From an uncultured Lachnospiraceae bacterium (lineage in GTDB: Bacteria > Bacillota > Clostridia > Lachnospirales > Lachnospiraceae): DNA of 5,090 bases. Positions 1 to 4,332 of the stretch are shown here, piece by piece. Below the pieces are notes generated by a model, which saw nothing but the letters and a program-made list of their open reading frames with translations, made no database searches and was not told the DNA's origin. The stretch is from positions 1 through 5,090 of the forward strand of contig CAPNGW010000198.1 in the NCBI GenBank assembly GCA_948665105.1, read 5' to 3'. The stretch's first letter is position 1. Each line of letters begins with the position of its first letter. The translations under genes and the position numbers were made by a program.

Positions 1-402
1 AAGGAGTGCCACAATCCCGTGACCTGGGATGCCAACGGAGGGCTGCCCTTTGATGAGGCGGCCAGAGAAGAATTGCTTGGAGAGCTTAAGAAGGCTTACA
101 TTTCCGGCCTCACCTTAAGCGGTGGTGATCCCCTGTATTTTGCCAACCGGGCGGACATCCTTGAGCTGGTTAGGGCGGTGCGTACATATTTTCCTGAAAA
201 AACCATTTGGCTTTACACGGGATTTGTGTGGGAGGCCATTGGAGAGCTGGAAATTATGAATTACGTGGACGTGGTGGTGGACGGTGAATTTGTGGCGGAA
301 AAGAAGGATGTGAAGCTCCACTGGCGGGGAAGCAGCAACCAGCGGGTCATTGACGTGAAAGCCACGAAAGCAGCAGGACATGTGGTGCTGCACTGTGAAT
401 AG
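1..402 (+). CDS. nrdG: Anaerobic ribonucleotide reductase activating protein NrdG (3' part, 5' end outside window)
   Basis: The reading frame is open from base 1 and begins KECHNP, which fits the end of the CX3CX2C radical-SAM cluster motif (last Cys plus HNP) of NrdG. The first two cysteines therefore lie upstream of the window. The GTG at 19 is an internal codon, not the start. Visible family features are the SAM-binding stretch GLTLSGGDPL, the IWLYTGFVWE segment, DVVVDGEFV, and the typical near-C-terminal WRGSSNQRVIDV. About 133 residues are present, against roughly 155-175 in the family, so only a short N-terminus is missing. NrdG uses a 4Fe-4S cluster and S-adenosylmethionine to place the glycyl radical on NrdD, the class III anaerobic reductase that makes dNTPs; nrdD is expected just upstream. 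The stop codon is 9 nt before dut, indicating one operon. Confidence 0.95.
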   Translation, partial: KECHNPVTWDANGGLPFDEAAREELLGELKKAYISGLTLSGGDPLYFANRADILELVRAVRTYFPEKTIWLYTGFVWEAIGELEIMNYVDVVVDGEFVAEKKDVKLHWRGSSNQRVIDVKATKAAGHVVLHCE

Positions 403-411
403 GAGAGGATT

Positions 412-846
412 ATGGAGCACATTAAGATTAAATATTTTACGGAAGATATTGACAAGCTGACCTATATTGACGGAAAATCCGACTGGATTGACTTGCGCTC
501 CTCTGAGACCGTGGAGCTTAAAAAAGGTGATTTTAAGCTGATTCCCTTAGGGGTTGCCATGGAGCTTCCCGAGGGGTATGAGGCCCATGTGGTACCCAGA
601 AGCTCAACTTTCAAAAATTATGGGGTGCTGCAAGTCAATAGTTGTGGTATAATAGATGGGAGCTATTGCGGCGATGAGGACATGTGGCGGATGCCTGTGT
701 ACGCCACCCGGGATACCGTAATCGAAAAAAACGAAAGAATCTGCCAGTTCCGCATTGTTAAGAACCAGCCGAAGATTGTCTTTGAGGAAGTGTCATCCTT
801 AAACCATGAGAACCGGGGCGGCTTCGGCAGCACAGGCCGGCGGTAG
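412..846 (+). CDS. dut: dUTP diphosphatase (dUTPase)
   Basis: This 144-residue protein matches the trimeric dUTPase family in length and motif order. Visible motifs are motif I IDLRS (about 26-30), motif II PRSS (62-65), motif III GIIDGSYCG (79-87) with the catalytic Asp82 and the uracil-stacking Tyr85, motif IV ERICQF (108-113), and the C-terminal P-loop-like motif V RGGFGSTG (135-142), which closes over the nucleotide. The GIIDGSYCGDEDMW form of motif III is of a type I associate with clostridial and phage dUTPases rather than the E. coli form. The enzyme cleaves dUTP to dUMP and pyrophosphate in the cytosol, keeping uracil out of DNA and feeding thymidylate synthase. The ATG at 412 is preceded by GGAGAGG at 402-408. 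It sits between nrdG and the PRT-like gene in one dNTP-related operon. Confidence 0.93.
   Translation: MEHIKIKYFTEDIDKLTYIDGKSDWIDLRSSETVELKKGDFKLIPLGVAMELPEGYEAHVVPRSSTFKNYGVLQVNSCGIIDGSYCGDEDMWRMPVYATRDTVIEKNERICQFRIVKNQPKIVFEEVSSLNHENRGGFGSTGRR
645..653 (+). promoter_or_regulatory. Possible intragenic extended -10 promoter inside dut
   Basis: TGGTATAAT matches the extended -10 consensus TGnTATAAT exactly. It is formed by the codons for Cys-Gly-Ile-Ile of dUTPase motif III, using two ATA isoleucine codons in a row. No good -35 is seen at 17-18 nt upstream. If active, transcription would start near 660 and give a leader of about 210 nt before the PRT-like gene. It could equally be a chance match. 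Confidence 0.3.
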
Positions 847-873
847 AGAAGGCAGAAGAAAGGCGGAGATTTT

Positions 874-1518
874 ATGGAAGACCGTATGGTAAAATTTTAT
901 GCGAAGGATTCCAGTAAAGTAGCGCTCCACGCAGTGCCGGGGCACTTTGCAACCAGTCATTCCCATATCAATTACTATATTGATATGACCAGCTTGAAGA
1001 TTCGTGCAAAGGAGGCCCGGGATGTGGCGGCTGTGATTGCCTCAAGATTTACCAATGCAATCACCATCGACACCATCGTGTGCATGGACGGCACGGAGGC
1101 GGTGGGAGCTTTTCTGGCCCAGGAATTTGAGAAACGAAGTTTCTTAACTACCACCAACCTCCATGAGACCATCTACGTGGTATCCCCGGAGTTCAACTCC
1201 AACAACCAGATGATTTTCCGGGATAACACCATGCTGGCCATTCGGGGAAAGCACGTGCTGCTGCTTCTGGCAACCACCACCACAGGTGTGACCATCCGAA
1301 GAAGCCTTGAGTGCATCCAATATTACGGAGGCACGATGGCGGGCATCAGCTCCATTTTCAGCACTGTCAAGGAGATAGAGGGGTATCCGGTGGAATCGGT
1401 GTTCACCGAGGAGGATTTGCCGGGCTATGCGGCCTACACCCAGAAGGACTGCCCCTTCTGCCAGAAGGGACACCGGCTGGAGGCCATGGTAAACGGCTTC
1501 GGGTACTCCAAGCTCTAG
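874..1518 (+). CDS. Orotate phosphoribosyltransferase-like (PyrE-like) protein with degenerate active site and CxxC tail
   Basis: The 214-residue product follows the type I phosphoribosyltransferase/PyrE layout. An N-terminal GHFATSHSHINYYIDM (23-38) resembles the PyrE GHF...SGxHSDxYID hood segment. A Rossmann-like strand with IVCMDGTEAVGAFLAQEF follows at 68-85, then the PRPP-loop position HVLLLLATTTTG (127-138), and a CPFC (193-196) tail resembling the CPLC tail of some archaeal and thermophile PyrE proteins. The two acidic residues that normally precede the PRPP loop (VVxDDxxTTG) are Leu-Ala here. The usual charged flexible-loop segment is replaced by SPEFNSNNQMIF (104-115). Classical OPRT chemistry (orotate + PRPP to OMP) is therefore doubtful, and a regulatory or altered-substrate role is possible. 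The start ATG has an AGGCGGAG site at 861-868. The gene lies 27 nt after dut and is the last of the operon. Confidence 0.75.
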   Translation: MEDRMVKFYAKDSSKVALHAVPGHFATSHSHINYYIDMTSLKIRAKEARDVAAVIASRFTNAITIDTIVCMDGTEAVGAFLAQEFEKRSFLTTTNLHETIYVVSPEFNSNNQMIFRDNTMLAIRGKHVLLLLATTTTGVTIRRSLECIQYYGGTMAGISSIFSTVKEIEGYPVESVFTEEDLPGYAAYTQKDCPFCQKGHRLEAMVNGFGYSKL

Positions 1519-1534
1519 GATGCACCGGAGGATG

Positions 1535-1584
1535 ATTCGTCATTCTGCATAGAAATCGACATCTTTTTCGTCAGAATAACGAAT
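1535..1584. repeat. 13-bp imperfect inverted repeat after the PRT-like gene
   Basis: Arm 1535-1547 (ATTCGTCATTCTG) pairs with arm 1572-1584 (CAGAATAACGAAT) at 12 of 13 positions, around a 24-nt loop. No T tract follows, so it is not a standard intrinsic terminator. It lies 12 nt upstream of one and would be at the 3' end of the nrdG-dut-PRT mRNA, where it could act as a stabilising 3' stem or protein site. Confidence 0.6.
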
Positions 1585-1595
1585 GGATACAAAAG

Positions 1596-1640
1596 AGACA
1601 GGTAACTTAGATAAATTGACAAGAAACCTGTCTTTTTTTT
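1596..1640 (+). terminator. Rho-independent terminator of the nrdG-dut-PRT operon
   Basis: The stem AGACAGGT (1596-1603) pairs with ACCTGTCT (1626-1633), with a loop of 22 nt and a run of eight T at 1633-1640. A short A run (1591-1594) upstream faces the T tract. The loop is longer than usual, but the stem and T tract are convincing. Confidence 0.8.
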
Positions 1641-1697
1641 GTGGAATTTCAGGGTGGTGAAAAGGAGCGGAATTTGGTAAAGTATATGTAGGCAAAT

Positions 1698-1706
1698 TGC
1701 TGTAAT
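1698..1706 (+). promoter_or_regulatory. Candidate extended -10 promoter of the sugar ABC ATPase gene
   Basis: TGCTGTAAT fits the extended -10 consensus TGnTATAAT with one mismatch. It lies about 35 nt before the ATG, downstream of the previous operon's terminator. No good -35 is at standard spacing; TTGGTA at 1674-1679 is 21 nt away. The mRNA would begin near 1713 with a short leader carrying AGGAGG at 1728-1733. Confidence 0.45.
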
Positions 1707-1740
1707 TCAAAATAAGCAAAGAATATCAGGAGGATTCATT

Positions 1741-2853
1741 ATGGCAAGCTTATCATTAAAAAATATCGTTAAGAAATATCCCAACGGATTCGAGGCTGTT
1801 AAGGACTTCAATCTGGATGTGGCAGACAAAGAATTTATCATTTTCGTAGGACCGTCCGGATGCGGTAAGTCTACCACCCTTCGTATGATTGCGGGTCTGG
1901 AGGAGATTTCCAGCGGTGAGTTGTACATCGATGACAAACTGATGAACGACGTGGAGCCCAAGGACAGAGACATCGCCATGGTATTCCAGAACTACGCATT
2001 GTATCCCCATATGACCGTGTTTGACAACATGGCCTTTGGTTTGAAGCTGAGAAAGGTTCCGAAGCCCGAGATTAAGCAGAAGGTGGAAGAGGCCGCAAGA
2101 ATCCTTGACCTGGAGAAATTATTAGACCGTAAGCCCAAGGCTCTGTCCGGTGGTCAGAGACAGCGTGTGGCTATGGGACGTGCTATCGTGCGTGAGCCCA
2201 AGGTATTCCTGATGGATGAGCCCCTGTCCAACCTGGATGCAAAGCTGAGAGTGCAGATGCGTTCCGAGATTGCTTCTCTGCATCAGAGACTGGGCGCTAC
2301 CATCATCTACGTTACACATGACCAGACAGAGGCTATGACCCTGGGTACCAGAATCGTTGTACTGAAGGATGGCGTGATTCAGCAGGTGGACTCTCCTCAG
2401 AAATTATACAACGAGCCGGATAACTTGTTTGTTGCAGGCTTTATCGGATCACCCCAGATGAACTTCCTGGATGCAGAGTGCATTGTTGAGGGCGACAAGG
2501 TTTCCCTGAAGTTCGGTGAATTCTCCGTTGTGCTTCCTCCCTCCAAGGCTCAGGCTCTGAAGGATGGCGGTTATGCGGGCAAGACCGTTGTGATGGGCAT
2601 TCGTCCTGAGGACATCGATGATTCCCAGATTGCCATTGAGACTCATTCAGAGAGCATCGTATCCACCACTGTTACCGGTTACGAGCTTCTGGGTTCCGAA
2701 GTACTTTTGTACTACAGCATCAACGACACTGCTATGACTGCCAAGGTTGATTCCAGAACCACCGCACGTTACGGCGACAGCATCAAACTGGCTATGGATG
2801 TTGAGAAGATTCACGTATTTGACAAAGATACCGAGCTTACAATCACACACTAA
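1741..2853 (+). CDS. msmK: Sugar ABC transporter ATP-binding protein, MsmK/UgpC/MalK type
   Basis: This 370-residue protein has the full length of the carbohydrate-uptake (CUT1) ABC ATPase family. Walker A GPSGCGKST is at 37-45, the Q-loop at Gln83 in VFQNYALYPHMTV, the signature LSGGQRQR at 135-142, Walker B VFLMDEP at 155-161, D-loop SNLDAKLR at 163-170, and the H-loop His193 in VTHDQ. A C-terminal TOBE/OB regulatory domain spans about 240-370 and includes GIRPEDI (286-292). It hydrolyses ATP at the inner face of the membrane to drive sugar import. No permease or binding protein adjoins it, and it has its own leader and terminators. This matches orphan MsmK-type ATPases known to serve several sugar importers. 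Its codons (frequent CGT, GTT, GCT) differ from the CGG-rich neighbours, suggesting high expression. The start is firm: AGGAGG sits 7 nt before ATG. UgpC is an alternative name, and substrates cannot be read from the sequence. Confidence 0.95.
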   Translation: MASLSLKNIVKKYPNGFEAVKDFNLDVADKEFIIFVGPSGCGKSTTLRMIAGLEEISSGELYIDDKLMNDVEPKDRDIAMVFQNYALYPHMTVFDNMAFGLKLRKVPKPEIKQKVEEAARILDLEKLLDRKPKALSGGQRQRVAMGRAIVREPKVFLMDEPLSNLDAKLRVQMRSEIASLHQRLGATIIYVTHDQTEAMTLGTRIVVLKDGVIQQVDSPQKLYNEPDNLFVAGFIGSPQMNFLDAECIVEGDKVSLKFGEFSVVLPPSKAQALKDGGYAGKTVVMGIRPEDIDDSQIAIETHSESIVSTTVTGYELLGSEVLLYYSINDTAMTAKVDSRTTARYGDSIKLAMDVEKIHVFDKDTELTITH

Positions 2854-2893
2854 TTTAGTAAGTGACCCGATTTCAGGGATGAGACAGAAGCTT

Positions 2894-2930
2894 AAGGGCT
2901 GCCGCTTTTGCGGCGGCCTTTAAAATTTTC
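2894..2930 (+). terminator. Terminator of the sugar ABC ATPase gene
   Basis: A 12-bp GC-rich stem, 2894-2905 with 2910-2921 and a TTTT loop, includes one G-T wobble near its middle (2900/2915) and one near its base (2898/2919). The following T tract is interrupted (TTTAAAATTTT). It lies about 40 nt after the stop codon. Confidence 0.8.
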
Positions 2931-2949
2931 TGTAACAGAAGAATTTTTT
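2926..2949 (+). terminator. Weak second hairpin with T run (tandem terminator)
   Basis: TTCTG (2928-2932) pairs with CAGAA (2936-2940) across a TAA loop, and a run of six T (2944-2949) follows. The stem is short, so this may only back up the stronger hairpin just upstream. Confidence 0.4.
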
Positions 2950-2985
2950 CAAAAAGCTGTATAAAGGAAATTTTTTGGTTCATAC

Positions 2986-2991
2986 TATAAT
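2986..2991 (+). promoter_or_regulatory. Perfect TATAAT -10 box, candidate promoter of a small RNA
   Basis: TATAAT is exact and lies between the ATPase terminators and a series of hairpins ending in a strong terminator. No clear -35 is seen at 16-18 nt upstream, only A-rich sequence that could serve as an UP-like element. Transcription would start near 2998, at the base of the first hairpin. Confidence 0.4.
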
Positions 2992-2997
2992 TACCGG

Positions 2998-3132
2998 CAG
3001 AGAAATGTAAGGCCCCCACCCGTTTCTCTCCGGAAATTACTAATGATGAAGTTAAATACTTATCCTCCCCTTTTTATAAGATAGGCGAAATGCCCCAGGA
3101 ACATTGAGTTCCGGGGCATTTCGTCTTTCTTT
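2998..3132 (+). ncRNA. Candidate small RNA with C-rich hairpin loops
   Basis: No protein frame with a ribosome site is visible here, but three consecutive hairpins are. Hairpin 1 pairs AGAGAAA (2999-3005) with TTTCTCT (3023-3029); the DNA stem is extended by CCGG on both sides (2994-2997 with 3030-3033), and its loop holds CCCCCACCC (3013-3021). Hairpin 2 pairs CTTAT (3059-3063) with ATAAG (3076-3080) and has CCTCCCC (3064-3070) in the loop. Hairpin 3 is a 15- to 19-bp terminator. C-rich unpaired loops that can pair with Shine-Dalgarno sequences are a known feature of trans-acting small RNAs in Gram-positive bacteria such as the staphylococcal Rsa RNAs. The transcript, its ends and its role are inferred. 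I do not recognise it as a named family. Alternatively, the region could be only a terminator plus chance structure. Confidence 0.45.
3083..3132 (+). terminator. Strong terminator hairpin at the end of the candidate small RNA
   Basis: GAAATGCCCCAGGAAC (3087-3102) pairs with GTTCCGGGGCATTTC (3108-3122), giving 15 bp with one bulged A and a 5-nt loop. Flanking AGGC and GTCT (3083-3086, 3123-3126) extend the stem with one G-T wobble. The tail TCTTTCTTT is T-rich but interrupted. It is about 230 nt after the ATPase stop and past two other terminators, which suggests it serves a separate transcript. Confidence 0.75.
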
Positions 3133-3174
3133 GTATCACAGGGAATTATGTTTCTATCCCAACCCAGGCGGAGA

Positions 3175-3198
3175 ATTCTGCTTTGCAGAATGCTTTTT
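3175..3198 (+). terminator. Small terminator-like hairpin
   Basis: ATTCTGC (3175-3181) pairs perfectly with GCAGAAT (3185-3191) around a TTT loop and is followed by GCTTTTT. No gene lies directly upstream, so it may insulate the padR promoter from read-through. Confidence 0.5.
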
Positions 3199-3229
3199 CA
3201 TGTGTATAAGAGGCTGCTGTGATGAGTCT

Positions 3230-3242
3230 GGAAAAATTTTCC
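3230..3242. other. A/T-rich palindrome upstream of the padR promoter
   Basis: GGAAAAATTTTCC is a near-perfect palindrome (one extra central A), ending 13 nt before the -35 box. It could be an UP-like or regulator site; there is no further support. Confidence 0.25.
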
Positions 3243-3255
3243 TCCCTAATAGCTC

Positions 3256-3284
3256 TTGACAAAGCAACTATTATGTAATACTAT
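3256..3284 (+). promoter_or_regulatory. Promoter of the padR-DUF1048 operon
   Basis: A perfect -35 TTGACA (3256-3261) is separated by exactly 17 nt from TACTAT (3279-3284), which matches TATAAT at four of six positions. Transcription would start near 3291, with a leader of about 50 nt before the TTG start codon. Confidence 0.75.
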
Positions 3285-3305
3285 ATAGAAGTAGTAAGTG
3301 TTACT
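3279..3305. promoter_or_regulatory. Candidate PadR operator overlapping -10 and transcription start
   Basis: Half-sites TACT (3279-3282) and AGTA (3290-3293) form one dyad, and AGTAA (3293-3297) with TTACT (3301-3305) forms a second, adjoining one around GTG. Palindromic CTATATAG (3281-3288) lies inside. PadR regulators commonly repress their own promoters through such dyads, so this position suggests autorepression. Binding is inferred. Confidence 0.45.
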
Positions 3306-3325
3306 GCATACATGGATGACTAAGT

Positions 3326-3336
3326 AGAGAGGAGAG
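3326..3336 (+). promoter_or_regulatory. Ribosome binding site that supports the TTG start of padR
   Basis: The purine-rich AGAGAGGAGAG includes AGGAG (3330-3334), 8 nt before TTG at 3343. The nearest in-frame upstream ATG (3316) runs into TAG at 3325, and the next in-frame ATG (3361) lacks a comparable site, so TTG is the best start. Confidence 0.7.
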
Positions 3337-3342
3337 AGCGGA

Positions 3343-3675
3343 TTGGAGCATTTAACGGAGATGCTAAAGGGTGTTCTGGAAGGATGCGTGCTGGAAATCA
3401 TAAGCCGCAGGGAGACCTATGGATACGAGATAACCCGCAGGCTCAATGACCTTGGATTCACGGATGTGGTGGAGGGCACCGTATATACCATCCTGATGCG
3501 GCTGGAGAGAAACAAGCTGGTGGAGATAGAAAAGCGTCCTTCAGATATGGGCCCCCAGAGGAAATTTTATCGGCTCAATGAGGCAGGACGAAAGGAGCTT
3601 AGCCGTTTTTGGCAGCGGTGGAGGTTTGTGACATCGAAGATTGAGGAATTAAAGGAGGAGACAGCGCATGTCTGA
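3343..3675 (+). CDS. PadR-family transcriptional regulator
   Basis: This 110-residue winged-helix protein has the size of small (subfamily-2-like) PadR regulators. The N-terminal LKGVLEGCVLEIISRRETYGYEITRRL stretch (positions 9-34) is the typical PadR entry. It is followed by the recognition helix GTVYTILMRLERNKLVE (45-61) and the wing, with PQRKFYRLNEAGRKEL (71-86). The C-terminal helix (about 87-108) would form the dimer contact. It starts at TTG, which together with the moderate ribosome site suggests low regulator levels. It overlaps the DUF1048 gene by 8 nt. PadR proteins often repress a co-transcribed or nearby gene and respond to small ligands or membrane/cell-wall stress; the ligand here is unknown. 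A dyad over its own promoter points to autoregulation. Confidence 0.92.
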   Translation: MEHLTEMLKGVLEGCVLEIISRRETYGYEITRRLNDLGFTDVVEGTVYTILMRLERNKLVEIEKRPSDMGPQRKFYRLNEAGRKELSRFWQRWRFVTSKIEELKEETAHV

Positions 3676-4024
3676 GTTTTTTGATAATTATTTTAATGTG
3701 AAGAAGATTATGGAGGAAAAGCGGGAATACAAGGAGCACATGGCCCGGGTGAAGGCATTGCCGGAGGATTACCGGTATGTGTTTGAGAAGATTCAGGAGC
3801 ATATGTGGAGGTTCGCCACCGGGGCCGGGTACGACATGATGAGAGTCCACTATGATTTGCTGGAGCTCTTTGAAGCCGGAGCAGCCGAAGGAAAGCAGGT
3901 GCTGGAGATTACCGGGGAGGATGTGGCGGCCTTTTGTGAGGAGCTTCTCAAAAATACCAGCACTTACGTGGAGGATTGGCGGGAGAAGCTGAACCGGGAT
4001 ATTCACAAGAAAATCGGGAAATAG
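3668..4024 (+). CDS. DUF1048 family protein (helical, function unknown)
   Basis: The 118-residue product matches DUF1048 proteins that accompany PadR regulators in Firmicutes. Recognisable parts are EYKEHMARVKALPEDYRYVF (20-39), the KIQEHMW helix (41-47), LLELFEAGAAEGKQVLEITG (64-83), and EDVAAFCEELLKNTSTYVEDWREKLN (84-109). It appears all-helical and cytosolic, with no signal peptide or membrane segment. AAAGGAGG (3651-3658) lies 9 nt before the ATG, inside the end of padR, and the 8-nt overlap ATGTCTGA suggests translational coupling. The strong site and ATG contrast with the TTG of padR, so this protein is probably made in excess of the regulator. Its biochemical role is not known; a ligand-sensing or regulator-modulating role is only a guess. 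No transporter gene follows it; a terminator does. Confidence 0.85.
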   Translation: MSEFFDNYFNVKKIMEEKREYKEHMARVKALPEDYRYVFEKIQEHMWRFATGAGYDMMRVHYDLLELFEAGAAEGKQVLEITGEDVAAFCEELLKNTSTYVEDWREKLNRDIHKKIGK

Positions 4025-4078
4025 GATAAAAAAACTGTCAGACCTTGCATAGAGGGTCTGGCAGTTTTTTTATCCTAT
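4021..4078. terminator. Long symmetric (bidirectional) terminator hairpin
   Basis: Arms 4021-4045 and 4054-4078 pair over 25 positions with two T-G wobbles, around an 8-nt loop. Seven A (4028-4034) face seven T (4065-4071), so a terminator with U tract is produced on either strand. The TAG stop of the DUF1048 gene (4022-4024) lies inside the stem. Confidence 0.92.
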
Positions 4079-4247
4079 GGGCTTCGGGTGTCAAAATGGG
4101 CTTTTACAGATTGATGTTGGCAAATTTCACAAGCTGCCTTCTTCTTTGCTCCAGGTTCCGAAGCTAAGAGCCTCTAAATGTTCAGGGGAAAGGCAATGCA
4201 TGGGGACACAAACTGAAAAATCTCCCCCGAATATGAAGTTACGACCC
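4079..4247. other. Non-coding stretch between the DUF1048 operon and the permease promoter
   Basis: I see no convincing gene here. A + frame of 84 codons from 4077 starts inside the terminator hairpin, lacks a ribosome site and looks like chance. GCTTCGG (4081-4087) and CCGAAGC (4158-4164) form a 7-bp inverted repeat 70 nt apart. On the minus strand a short frame ends at 4127-4129 and reads oddly protein-like, but it has no supported start. Confidence 0.4.
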
Positions 4248-4276
4248 TTGAGAAGAGGAGGCCGGAAAAATATAAT
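4248..4276 (+). promoter_or_regulatory. Near-consensus promoter of the RbsC-like permease gene
   Basis: TTGAGA (4248-4253; 5 of 6) is 17 nt from a perfect TATAAT (4271-4276). Transcription would start near 4283, giving a purine-rich leader of about 50 nt. This makes the permease the first gene of its transcript. No catabolite-repression element is recognised around it. Confidence 0.8.
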
Positions 4277-4332
4277 AAAAGAAACAGAAGAGAAACAGGC
4301 AGAATCAAAAGAAAGGGAAAGGCTTAGGTAAG

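Noticed and set aside
115..455. Minus-strand frames opposite nrdG and dut
   Set aside because: They are shadows of well-supported genes, with no ribosome sites or family motifs.
1144..1473. 109-codon minus frame in the PRT-like gene
   Set aside because: It is antisense to a recognised family and has no independent support.
1311..1535. 74-codon + frame overlapping the PRT-like gene end
   Set aside because: It is an out-of-frame shadow of the PRT-like gene, with His/Gly-rich composition typical of frame-shifted GC-rich codons.
2994..3033. CCGG/AGAGAAA inverted repeat as a mobile element end or attachment site
   Set aside because: No recombinase, target duplication or second copy is seen; a small RNA hairpin explains it better.
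2854..3342. Riboswitch or T-box in the padR leader region
   Set aside because: Terminators separate this region from padR, the padR leader is only about 50 nt, and no T-box or known aptamer core sequence is recognised.
3599..4006. 135-codon minus-strand frame
   Set aside because: It is antisense to the padR end and the DUF1048 gene, both of which are clear family members; it has no family features.
4077..4331. 84-codon + strand open frame before the permease
   Set aside because: It begins inside the terminator hairpin, has no ribosome site, has a low-complexity polar C-terminus created by a purine-rich promoter/leader region, and contains the permease promoter.
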